Shown here one piece after another: positions 1-10,113 of a stretch of 64,000 bases of DNA. The stretch lies in contig NC_068577.1 of assembly GCF_025698545.1 (NCBI RefSeq), positions 6,711,501 to 6,775,500 on the forward strand, read 5' to 3'. Each line of letters opens with the position of its first letter. Position 1 is the first letter of the stretch. This stretch comes from Gossypium raimondii. Taxonomy: Eukaryota > Streptophyta > Magnoliopsida > Malvales > Malvaceae. Position numbers and translations under genes: made by a program. Under the pieces are notes generated by a model. It saw nothing but the letters and a program-made list of their open reading frames with translations, had not been told where the DNA came from and made no database searches.

Positions 1-600
1 ATCTATACATTTATAGCCCATTTTCACCATCAATGAACCACTAACATACAAAGATATGGATCCTCAGAGATTTCATAACTAAAGCTACTAAATAGTATAC
101 AGTAGCCTTTAAATTTGTAAGCAACAAAAAAGACTAGCACTAGGAAAAATAAAATTACAAACTTGGAACACAAGTGACAGAAGAAGTCAGTCTACATTAC
201 TTTGACTCGGATGGTACAATCATGTCCCATACCTAAACGAATAAATATTTCAAGAAAAATGAGGAATGAGAACCCTGTAAAAGTAAAGGTTTTTAAATGT
301 TAAACAGAAGGCATAGCCATAGTCATAGCCTTCAGTACAGTCACATAGCCTTATGAGTTCAAACCATATAAATCAATCTACAGTTGAATAAAAACAATGT
401 ACATCAAGAACAGACACACCAAGAACAGAATTCCCAACAGATTCACACACAACAAAGTACTATCACTACTATTCTATTTCAGCAATTCAATCAAACACAT
501 CATGGGCGGCTATTCATTCATTCATTCAAAAAATCTAAAACCCATATCAGATGTAGATTTATGACAAACAAAAAAAAAGTACCCAGGCTCTGTGACTCAC
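1..600 (-). other. First intron of the PHP gene, no exon recognised
   Basis: This stretch follows the donor at 600-599 of the PHP exon and reads as AT-rich non-coding DNA on the minus strand. I see no second PHP exon (no continuation of the metal-binding motifs), so the acceptor probably lies beyond the left edge. A short plus-strand ORF at 384-632 is Gln/His-rich low complexity and is not supported. Confidence 0.5.
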
Positions 601-954
601 CCCATTGCCATGAGCTCTCTCAACGAGCTTAGAAGGAGACAAGAACCCATCACTGTGTTTCGAATGGGAATGCAATTCAAACACCATTTTCTCCGTCCCT
701 CTCCCCAAACTCTTTTGCACACCAAAATCATCCACCACCCACGACGATAAACCCGCCGTCGAAGAAGAATTGGGGTGGTGGTGCCGGTCTAAATAAACCC
801 ATTCGGTCACCGATTTGAAAGCCGAGGTTTGCTCAGCCGTCATCTTTCTCTTGCTTCCCCCACGCTTCTTCTTCTTGTTCTTCATCTTGTCTTTTGCTTT
901 GCTGCTGATGTTGTTTTGGCAACTGGGATTGTTGTTATCGCCAAGACCCACCAT
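601..954 (-). CDS. PHP-domain (polymerase/histidinol phosphatase-like) protein, first exon, partial
   Basis: A 118-codon exon starts at the ATG at 954-952 and ends in phase 0 at 601, before a consensus donor (GTGAGT at 600-595). The protein begins with a basic Lys/Arg-rich, low-complexity segment (about residues 20-38). Near the exon end comes FELHSHSKHSDG, the first metal-binding motif (H-x-H) of PHP phosphoesterases, followed by a helix ending AHGNG. Plant PHP proteins of this type resemble bacterial TrpH/nucleoside-bisphosphate phosphatases that hydrolyse phosphoesters with bound metals; the substrate cannot be told from this exon. The reading frame continues 13 codons past the donor before a stop, but homology stops at the splice site. 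The remaining exons lie at 1-600 or off the left edge. The family call is sure; the function is inferred. Confidence 0.82.
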
Positions 955-1692
955 GGATGAAAGATTTTCTTTGCCTTATTTTCCCTTTTTTTTTGTTGTT
1001 TACTATGATCAAAGAGAAAAAGAAAGAGGGATTAGACAAATTGACGTAAAGCGGGACAAGAAAAAGATACAAAAACGGCCAAGACAGAGATGCAGAGAAA
1101 GGTGAAGGGGAAGGGTGGGGGACACAGCGTAATGTCCCTTGTATGTCACAGGTGTCCTCTCTTACCTTTGGTCCGACAGGTGTACTTTTGGTTTTTACCT
1201 TCTTTTTCAATTTTTATTGAATAATCCATTAATGGAGTTGAAACTTGAACCAGATAACCATGAAAAAAAAGGATATAAGATAGAGCGGAAAAGTTAAAAG
1301 GTCTAACTGGAGTTGCAGTCCCTCTACGATACTGAAATTTTAGTTTTTAATCTCTCTAGTTTTTACGTCTAAAAATATAAATTTAATTGTTAATACTGTT
1401 AAAATTATTTATTAAATTTAGATTCGTAACAATGTTTTCTGTTACACCACTAATCAAGTAATTTTTTAATTTCAAAATGTCGCAATAATAATTTAAACAA
1501 TGTTAATAATTGAACCTAATTTTTAAAATAAAAAATGTAAGCACTAAATTTTTGAATATAAAAATAAATGGACTAAGTTCTAAATATATAAAAAGTACAA
1601 TGAGTTGGAATATATTTTAACCAATTTGATCTATCTACTTTTTATAATGATATTATTAGTTGGTCTAATCATTTTATTAATTTTTGTAATTT
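955..1692. other. PHP gene 5' flank and dispersed AT-rich repeat
   Basis: The first 250 bases hold the 5' leader and presumed promoter of the PHP gene (minus strand), with CT/GA-rich tracts. From about 1300 to 1620 the DNA looks like a dispersed repeat with phrases such as TTTAGTTTTTAATCTCTCTA and TTAAAATTATTTATTAAATT. Similar phrases recur near 19840, 20270, 32760 and 55870. No gene is seen. Confidence 0.4.
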
Positions 1693-4317
1693 TGTTTTAT
1701 TTTTGAAAAAAAATAATAATTAGTTTTCAATGAAAATTTGGAGTCGCCACCAATCTTTTATTAAGGTGTGATTAGGTCACCTAAAAACGACTTTGGTCTA
1801 CGAGTTTCAGAAAAATAGATTCGGGAGTCAGTTACGTATGAGGAAGGATTAGCACCCTCGTAACGCCCAAAAATTTGTACCAAATTGATTAATTAATTTC
1901 TTAAAGTCGAGAGTTTAAAAAATACTATCCTTAGTTAAATTAAATTATTTATTAAGACTTTCTCTTTTTGAAAAGAAAAATATCACACCCAATGCGTTAG
2001 GGCACAACATTTTATTCTCTTCAAGATGAGTTGGTCCAAAAAAAACTCATATAAAATTTAAGAAAATATCTAATTGTTTAAAATTTATGAAGAAATCGTA
2101 ACCCAATACGTTAGGGCACAATTTCCTAAAATCTCAAACATTCAATATTTCCTTTATTTTTTAAAAAAAAAATCTTTGTCTCGAGAAATCAGCGTGTCAC
2201 ATCCAATACGTTAGGACACAACCTATTGAATTCCCGATGACAAGTTTTGTTTTGTTTGATTAAAGAGCAATCCTCGATTGTTAGATTTTACGAAGAAAAT
2301 CGGAACACAATACGTTAGGGCTCAATTTTCTTGAAAATCCTAAATACGAGTATTATCTCTATTTTAAAAAGTTCTATTTCTAAATTTGAGTGAAAAGATA
2401 ATGTAATGTTAAATTATATGTACAAATGCTATAATAATAAATACATCAATAATAAATACATCAATGGCATAAAATAATATAAACAAATAAATAAACGAAG
2501 CGAAAAGACAATAATCCATGACATGCAAAATATTAAATGTAAACACAATTATATAACGAATGAGGAAAGCAAACAAAATAAATGAAGAAAAGAATATATA
2601 TAATATGAACATAGAAATTATGAAGATTAAAATATACATATGATTTACAAATAAATTTTTGGGTTATGGAACTTATATATATATACAATACATAATATTT
2701 ATGAATATAAAGAAAAATAGATAAACATATATAGATGATAAAATAGGTGTTTAAAAATATATATTTGAGTTTTTTTAAAAGAATAAATATCCATATGGAT
2801 ATAAGTAAAACATTTGTTAAAATATATATACATATGTACATATAAATAATAATAATAATTACATTATAGAAAATATACATATATAGGAAAATAAATGGAT
2901 ACATAAAAGTATATATATATATAAAATATTAAATAATAATAATTACAATATTAAAAATAAATATACGTACATATAAAAATATTAGTTTAAAAATATAAAT
3001 AAATAAATAAAAACAACAAATATATATATAAATAAAAACTAATTACAAAAAAATAAAAGAAATAATTACATTATGGAAGTTAATTAATTTAAAAAAATTT
3101 AAAAAAAAACTAAATTGAACTGAATATGAAAAATCTGGGGGCAAATCTATAAATAAATAAAACCCAAAGGATTAAATTGAACACGCGAATTACATAGAGG
3201 GGCTGGAAGGGAAATTTTCCCTTCTCCTCTAAAACGGCGTCGTTCAGGTAGGGTTAAATTGAAATTGAAAATAAATAAAAGGGCGAATTTAAAAATATAA
3301 AAACTTAATTATAAAAATACTAAAAGGCGGAGGGGCTAAAAGTGCAATTTGCCCCTCCGCATAAAAACATGCGGATCCTAGGATGGGTTGGGTCGGCCTC
3401 CTCAAAACGACGCCGTTTTAGCACCTAGGGAGGCCTAATGAAACGACGTCGTTTCAATAGGCTATTTAAGCCAAAATAATTCCAAAAAAAATTCATTTTT
3501 CCATGTCCCTTAAAAAAACAGAAAAAAAAACCCTTCAAAAGCTCTCCCTCCTCCTGTTCTTCGGCCAGGGCCCGGTCATCGGCCACCGTGTCAGCCGCCG
3601 ATCTCCGGCGCCGGCACCGCCGTCTGCGGTGGCCAAAAAGAGAGAAAATGACCCTTTTGGCCCTCTCGACCCTTCCAAGCCCATATTTGAGTTCAAATCT
3701 TCCAAAAAATCCACAAAAAGCCTAAAAACTGTCAAGAAACCTTTCGATTTTCAGCCACCGATCCTCGGGGGTGGCTCCCTCGACCGTTTTAGAAGCAAAC
3801 AGGTTGTTTCTTCCCTTTATTATTTATTTTATTTATTTTACGAATGAAGAAAGAAAAAAAAGATTAAAATAAAACAAATAAAAAAAAGCTGTAAAAATAA
3901 ACCTTTGGACTGATCTTTGCTTTGTATTGAGTTCTCTGTTTTTGATTGAAAGTAGTTATTTCTTTATTGATTTCGAATTCGGATCCCTATTACAGTATGT
4001 TCATGGCCTTTTTATAGCCAAATGAAAAATAAAAGAAAGAAACAAATCTTGTTTGATTCGATTTACGAATCTTTGATTTTCTTTCTATCTTTGTTGTTTA
4101 TTTCTTTCCTTGTTGTGCAGGTGAAGATCGCATGGAGATTCGGCTCTTGACTGCGGCGCGGACGGGCTACGTCGTTGATGCATTCCGTAGAAACCTTAGG
4201 GTTTCTTTATTCGTTTTGGGCCATGGCATTTGAGCCTCTATTCATTTCAGATTTTGGGCCACCTAAGCCCATTTGTAATTTGAAACCTTTAGACCCGGGC
4301 CAAAATAGGGTGTTACA
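1693..4317 (-). repeat. 3' LTR of the Tat-type element
   Basis: This 2.6 kb direct repeat matches 15910-18549 along its whole length. In a 120-base block (1741-1860 against 15957-16076) I count five differences, four of them transitions, so the pair is only a few percent diverged. The minus-strand start is TGTAACACCC at 4317; the outer end is TG on the plus strand at 1693. It holds four CCAATACGTTAGG motifs about 100-114 bases apart (1989-2325) and near-palindromes of the type AAACGACGTCGTTT (3225-3455). The plus-strand ORF at 3503-3847 is antisense to the element and not thought to be a gene. Confidence 0.93.
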
Positions 4318-4332
4318 ATTGCCCCTCTTTGC
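4318..4332 (-). other. Polypurine tract of the Tat-type element
   Basis: On the minus strand the bases directly before the 3' LTR read GCAAAGAGGGGCAAT and are followed at once by TGTAACACCC. A purine-rich tract here is the expected primer for plus-strand DNA synthesis in LTR retrotransposons. Confidence 0.75.
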
Positions 4333-4480
4333 TCGTTATCGTGTAATAGGAACGGAGCAAAGACTTTAAAATGCCCAATTTTGCCCGGTCGTACTGGACT
4401 TTGGTACTCTTCTTCTTCAAGTAGCCTCGTTCCCTTCCACTGCATCTTCAAAGGTATAAGCTTGGATGCTTCAATCCACT

Positions 4481-5262
4481 CCACTGTAACTTTAGGGAGA
4501 TAAGACTTGTAGCTTCAACTTGATGTGCCGCAACTTAAAGACGAATTTGATACGATATGCTCTATTTCTAGGGTCTACTCCACTGCAACTTCAGGGAGAT
4601 AAGACTAGATGCGATCTGCTCTCTGCAACTTTAGAGAGATAAGATCCCAGGTTTTAATCTGCTCCACTGCAACTTCAAGGAGATGAGATTAGATGCGATC
4701 TGCTCTCTGCAACTTTAGAGATATAAGATCTGTGATTTTAATCCGCTCCACTGCAACTTCAGGGAGATAGGATTATCGGCTTTAATCTGCTCCACTGCAA
4801 CTTCAGGGAGATAAGATTTGCCATCTTCAGTCTGCCTCACTGCAACTTCAGGATGATAAGACTTGCTTACTTAGTCTGCTCCACTGTAACTTCAGGGAGA
4901 TAAGACTAGATGCGATCTGCTCTCTGCAACTTCAGAGAGATAATATCTGATTTTAATTCACTCCATTGCAACTTCAGGGAGATAGGATTATCGGCTTTAA
5001 TCTGCTCCACTGCAACTTCAGGGAGATAAGATTAGATGCGATTTGCTCTCTGCAACTTCAGAGAGATAAGATCTGTGTTTTTAATCCGCTCCACTGCAAC
5101 TTTAGGGAGATAGGATTATCGGCTTTAATCTGCTCCACTGTAACTTCAGGGAGATAAGATTTTCCATCTTCAGTCTGCCTCACTGCAACTTCAGGAGGAT
5201 AAGACTTGCTTACTTAGTCTGCTCCACTGCAACTTCAGGGAGATAAGACTAGATGCGATCTT
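4481..5262 (-). repeat. 43-bp tandem array in the element 3' region
   Basis: About 18 imperfect copies of a unit carrying CTGCAACTTCAGGGAGATA lie head to tail. Motif starts are near 4483, 4581, 4623, 4666, 4707, 4750, 4794, 4841, 4882, 4923, 4965, 5009, 5051, 5093, 5137, 5184 and 5226, so most steps are 41-44 bases. Two 47-base steps, after 4794 and after 5137, recur 343 bases apart within matching flanks, showing a higher-order period of eight units. The array lies between integrase and the polypurine tract, where Ogre-like elements are known to carry variable tandem repeats. Confidence 0.92.
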
Positions 5263-6325
5263 CAATCTGCTTCGCTGTCAATGCAGGAAAGCAAGATCTG
5301 CTATCTTTACTGATCTATCCTCTGGGGAACCTGACCTGTATAATGAGCCTAATTATGCCTAGTGATTAGGACGCTATGATCAAAATGAATCAAATGCTCC
5401 TAACTAGACATGTATGAATGACATTTGAATGAATGCATAATGTCATTTTTCGAGAATGATCCCTCATTATCACTCAAGTTATCATTACTCCAAAGTTTAT
5501 TAAGGCTTTATCGCTGATGTGCTACAACGCCTTTTGCTCAACTGGCATCAAATTGCCCCCACTGTGAATTTCAAAGCTCAATCTACTGGGACGTAAAATT
5601 TGGTTTTTCCTTAATCCTCCCTCGAGGATGCGGATCATGAAACACATTGGTTCTTTACACCATTCCTCAAGTATCATACTAAATTCTTATGTGCAAACGA
5701 AGAGTTTCTTTTCTAAAGGAAACTTCTTTCTACTCCTTGAAACGTTGTCACCAATCAAGATTTCTTGTCGTCTCGTTCAATCAACATTTGGACAGTAAAA
5801 TCCGAAAGAACAGTCTTGATTTAGACTTTCCTTCTTTGACATTTCAACTTTTAAAATTGGTACGTTCTAAACAATAGTCCTGTTTCAAGTTACTAAACTA
5901 TTTAGAAATTCCAAGAGTAATATGCAAAACTCCTTTTGTGAAAGTTTTTTAGTCCATTAATCATTATTCTAATGCAACATGCTTGCTCAAAGATCAAGAT
6001 ACTGACTAATAAATGAATTAATTTAATGGATAACTCGAATAATAAAAAATGAATTTATTGATAGCGAGTGTCTTGAAAAGAAAAAATATTCAAGAACATC
6101 GAAGAATGAGGTATTTACAAGAAAAACAAACTCGGTACAAGTTATATGAAGACTAGGTGCCTTGGATATCGCCGCTTGAACTTCTCCGTGCAAACCAAGA
6201 ACCATTCTGAATTTAACATGTGTTTAGGGGATTTACAGCACTTTGTCGATGCCCTCAAGACGTCGTATATCCTTTCCTTGTTGACTTAAGTGTAGCAGGA
6301 TCACCATATGCCCCAATCTGACAGT
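5263..6325 (-). other. Untranslated 3' region of the Tat-type element
   Basis: This AT-rich stretch lies between the tandem array and the hairpin cluster after integrase. Small ORFs on either strand have no recognisable domain. It is presumed transcribed as part of the element 3' untranslated region. Confidence 0.6.
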
Positions 6326-6472
6326 GTTTGAGCCGCCCTTTTCGGGTTTTCAACTCAAACCCCCTTTGGTCTCAAGGCGCCCTTTTCGGGTTTTTGCCTT
6401 GGCCTCTCCATTTTTATTATTATTATTATTATTTTAGGGATCAAAGCGCCCTTTGCGGGTTTTCACTTTGAT
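6326..6472 (-). repeat. Three tandem hairpins with a shared loop and different stems
   Basis: Three copies of the loop GCGCCCTTTTCGGGTTTT (one with CTTTGCGGG, one starting CCGCCC) are each enclosed by a different complementary pair. The pairs are GTTTGAG/CTCAAAC (6326-6332, 6354-6360), CAAGGC/GCCTTG (6373-6378, 6396-6401) and ATCAAAG/CTTTGAT (6440-6446, 6466-6472). Inside each, CCC and GGG can form an inner stem. A (TTA)7 microsatellite (about 6413-6434) separates the second and third. In the element RNA the inner loop reads CCCGAAAAGGG. They lie just downstream of the integrase stop. Confidence 0.8.
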
Positions 6473-6485
6473 TTCTCTTTTGCCC

Positions 6486-7730
6486 TCAAGTGAAATATTT
6501 CTTGACTGAATCAGAATTTACAGGATTCGGTAAGTTTTTACCATCCATTTCATTCAAAATCAAAACACCTCCAGAAAAAGCCTTTTTTACAACATAAGGT
6601 CCTTCCCAATTTGGCATCCATTTCCCTCTGACATCCTTTTGTAAAGGGAGGATCTTTTTCAAAACCAAATCCCCCTCATGAAATTCTCTGGGACGAACCT
6701 TCTTATTATAAGCTCGCATCATTCGCTTCTGATACATTTGACCATGACGAATAGCTTTTAGTCTTTTCTCTTTAATCAAGTTCAACTGATCATATCGAGA
6801 TTGGATCCATTCGGCCTCATCCAACTTTAGCTTAGCCAATACCCGGAGAGAAGGAATTTCAACCTCAATAGGTAAAACTGCCTCCATTCCATAAACCAAA
6901 GAAAAATGTATTGCTCCAGTAGAAGTCCTGACAGATGTTCGGTAAGCCAGAAGAGCGAACAGTAACTTCTCATACCAATCCTTGTAAGTTTCAGCCATTT
7001 TTTCCACAATCTTCTTAATATTTTTGTTGGCCGCCTCTACTGCACCATTCATTTTTGGACGATACGGTGACAAATTATGGTGTCTGATATTGAACTGTTC
7101 ACAGACTTCTGCTATTGTGCTGTTGTTCAAATTCAACGGATTGTCAGATATGATTCTTTCAGGCATTCTATATCGACATATGATCTCTTTCTTCAAAAAC
7201 TTACTGACTGCTGACTTCGTGACATTAGCATATGAGGCTGTTTTTACCCACTTAGTGAAGTAGTCAATAACCACAAAAATGAAACGATGTCCATTAGAAG
7301 CCTTCGGTGATATTCGCCCAATGACATCCATCCCTCACATGGAGAAATGCCATAGTAAAGTTATAACATGAAGAGGTGAGGGAGGCGCATGCATTTTATC
7401 CCCATAAATTTGGCATTTATGGCATTTCTTGGCATAATTAATACAATCTCCTTCCGTGGTGGACCAGTAATATCCGAACCTCATGATCTGTCTAGCCATG
7501 GTGAATCCATTGGCGTGTGTTCCACAAATACCTTCATGGACTTCTTCTAAAATTTCCTTAGCCTCCACAGCATTCACACATCTCAACAGTACTCGATCCT
7601 TTCCCTTTTTGTATAGAATCTCTCCATCTAGGACATAGTCAATAGCTAATCTCCTCAATGTCCTCTTATCATTCTCCGTTGCCTGATCAGGATATTCACG
7701 ATTCTTCACATATAGTAATATATCTTGGTA
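6486..7730 (-). pseudogene. Integrase of the Tat-type element, broken
   Basis: The integrase catalyses insertion of the DNA copy. The segment 7709-7335 carries the zinc-binding part: two His (EVHEG, THANG) and CHKC. The segment 7331-6486 carries the catalytic core, with the first Asp in VVIDYFTKW, the second in IISDN and the Glu in NGAVEAANKN, then a C-terminal domain ending KKYFT before the TGA. An in-frame TGA at 7332-7334 separates the two, where the family has Trp in FSMWGMD. Another stop, TAG at 7731-7733, closes the upstream piece where Trp is expected. All three catalytic residues remain, so inactivity comes from the nonsense codons. Confidence 0.9.
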
Positions 7731-8681
7731 CTAGAGACGATCATTACTTTCCACTTCTTCAATACTGTAGCAGTGGGCCGGGATCTCATAAATACTAATT
7801 TGAATGGGCTTCATGTCCTCCAACTGATTCACTTTAATCATAGAAGCTAAAGTAGCAAGAGTGTCAGCCGTCTGATTTTCTTCCCGTGGGAGATAACAGA
7901 AGGTAATGTTGTCAAACCATTCGATCAATTCCAGAACCAATCTCCGATAACGGATCAACTTAGGGTCTCTTGTCTCCCATTCTCCTCTTAGTTGGTATAT
8001 TACTAATGCTGAGTCTCCGTACACTTCTAATGTCTAGATTTTCCACTCTGTGGCTGTCCGTATACCCATGATGCAAGCTTCATACTCAGCCATGTTATTA
8101 GTGCAATCAAAGTCCAATTTACTGGTGAAAGGATGATAATCTCCATTCTGAGACACCAAGACTGCCCCAATCCCATTGCCTAACGCATTCGATGCTTCGT
8201 CAAAGTTTAATCTCCAAGAATAATTTTCTTTGGGATCCTCTTCAGCATTTGCCACATACATCAAATCTTCATTTGGGAAATCGAAGTCTAGAGGCTCATA
8301 ATCTTCTAAAGCTCTGCTAGCCAAGAAGTCTACTATCGCACTCCCATTGATGGCCTTCTGACTTACATATACGATATCAAACTCAAATAGCAAGATTTGC
8401 CATCTGGCCATTCTTCTATTCAATACCGTTGATTCTATCATATACTTTAAAGGGTCTAATTTTGAAATTAGCCAAGTCGTGTGATAGAGTAAGTATTGCC
8501 TCAACCTCTTGGTTGTCCAAATCAAGGCGCAACATGGTTTTTCGATAGGCGAATATCTCATTTCACAATCAGTGAATTTCTTACTAAGATAGTTTATCGC
8601 CTTTTCCTTCTTTCCAATCACGTTATGCTGACCCAGCACGCTTTCTATAGAGTTATCGAACACCGTCAAATACAAAATCAA
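7731..8681 (-). pseudogene. Tandem RNase H domains (connection RNase H plus archaeal-type RNase H), broken
   Basis: The first part (8681 to about 8250) is the Ty3/Gypsy RNase H, beginning LYLTVFDNSIESVLGQ. A second RNase H follows, with LNFDEASNALGNGIGAVL (Asp), NNMAEYEACIMG (Glu) and VYGDSALVIYQ (Asp), the archaeal-type domain that marks the Tat lineage. A TAG at 8034-8036 falls between the Glu and the last Asp, in the same frame on both sides. Near 8690 the RT and RNase H pieces join with a stop and an apparent short deletion of the linker. RNase H removes the RNA strand during reverse transcription. Confidence 0.88.
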
Positions 8682-9890
8682 GGGTTTATCTTTTCAAAGG
8701 CTTTATGGCATTCTTCATTCCAGACATCAGGATTATGTTTCTTCAAAAGGCGAAATATGGGATCACATTTCCCGGTCAACTGTGAAATGAATCGAGCAAT
8801 GTAATTCAATCTTTCTAAGAAACCTCGAACTTCTTTCTGAGTACGTGGTGGTGGTAAATCTCGTATTGCCTTAACTTTGTCTGGGTCAATCTCGATTCCT
8901 CTTTCACTGACTATGAAGCCCAATAAATTTCCTGACCTGGTTCCAAAAGTGCATTTTGTCGGATTGAGCTTGAGCTGAAATTTCCTTAGTCTTAAGAACA
9001 ATTTTCTTAGGACCTGTACATGCTTCTCCTCTGTTCTAGATTTAGCGATCAGATCATCAACATATACCTCAATTTCTTTGTGCATCATGTCATGAAACAA
9101 GACTACCATGGCTCTCTGATATGTTGCTCCTGCATTCTTTAATCCGAATGACATTACTTTATAGCAAAATATTCCCCACAAAGTAATGAATGTAATTTTT
9201 CCCATATCCTCCGGATGCATCTTTATCTGATTATATCTTGAGAACCCATCCATAAAGGAAAACAGCGAATATCTCGTCGTATTATCGACCAGAGTATCAA
9301 TATGTAGCAATGGGAAATTGTCCTTTGGGCTTGCTTTGTTCAAATCTCTGTAATCCACGCACATTCGTACTTTTCCATCTTTTTTGGGAACTGGAACGAT
9401 GTTGGCTACCCATTCAGAATATTTGACCTCCTGTAAAAATCCAGTATCAAACTGCTTCTTGACCTCCTCTTTTATTTTAAGCACAATATCAGGCCTCATT
9501 CTTCTGAGCTTCTGTTGAACTGGCTTGCAATCCTCCCTTATAGGTAAGCGATGCACTACAATGTCAATACTCAATCCGGGCATATCCTAGTATGACCACG
9601 CGAAGACATCTTTAAATTCTTGGAGTAATTCAATGAGGTCTCGTCTTGTCTTTGTGGAAATCTCAGTTCTAATTTTCACATCTTTTCCTTCTTCCAAGCT
9701 CACAATTTCTATTGATTCTTTGTGAGGTAGGATTTGTTTTTCTTCTTGTTCTACCATCCTCAACAAGTCCAGAGATAAACCACAATCTTCATCACCTTCA
9801 AAGTCGTGTGATCCCTCTAAACACATGTTTCGTTCAAAAGGACACTCTGAGTTTGTAGCGGCGTCATTCACGTCGTTGATATACAGGGAC
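8678..9890 (-). pseudogene. Reverse transcriptase of the Tat-type element, broken
   Basis: The RT domain (9583-8678) shows the order VDYRDLNKASPKDNFPLLHID, a fingers/palm region ending YQRAM, the catalytic box YVDD in EIEVYVDDLIAKS, and thumb motifs GFIVSERGIEIDPDKV and LNYIARFI. An acidic linker (9890-9587) precedes it, and its frame continues through a TAG at 9584-9586 where the family has Gln (SYQDMP). The coding exon begins at 9890 after a splice acceptor. All RT catalytic residues are visible. The nonsense codon and the truncated junction with RNase H make it non-functional. Confidence 0.92.
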
Positions 9891-10113
9891 CTAATATGGT
9901 TACAAAAGAATGTATAAATTTATGTACAATTACTTGTGCTATGATTATAAATGAAAAAAATATATTTACTTGTATGGAAAGAATGAAAAAATATTTGCTC
10001 GAAACAATTGTAAAGATGTTTTATTAAAATAATGATATTCAAACATAAGCCTATTTCACAAAAGAGTTCTTATTATTTCTAGGCTAAAACAACAAGTTTG
10101 TTTTGAATATTAC
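9891..10113 (-). other. Intron between protease/G-patch and RT of the Tat-type element
   Basis: On the minus strand a donor, GTAATATTC, begins at 10113 and an acceptor, CATATTAG, ends at 9891. The 223-base interior is AT-rich with stops in all frames. Joining base 10114 to 9890 completes a GAG codon and places the upstream and downstream coding regions in the same frame, leading directly into the acidic linker before RT. Ogre elements are known to have an intron at this position, thought to control the ratio of Gag-Pro to Pol. Confidence 0.78.

Noticed and set aside
559..600. Extension of the PHP exon ORF past 601
   Set aside because: A strong donor (GTGAGT) begins at 600, and PHP-like sequence stops there. 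The extra codons are intron read-through.
2409..2904. Minus-strand ORFs rich in Ile, Tyr and Phe
   Set aside because: They are translations of AT-rich LTR sequence with no start context or domain.
3503..3847. Plus-strand ORF of 114 codons, repeated at 17724-18079, as a possible gene
   Set aside because: Both copies lie in the LTRs, antisense to the element. Their similarity follows from LTR identity, frames shift between copies, and there is no domain.
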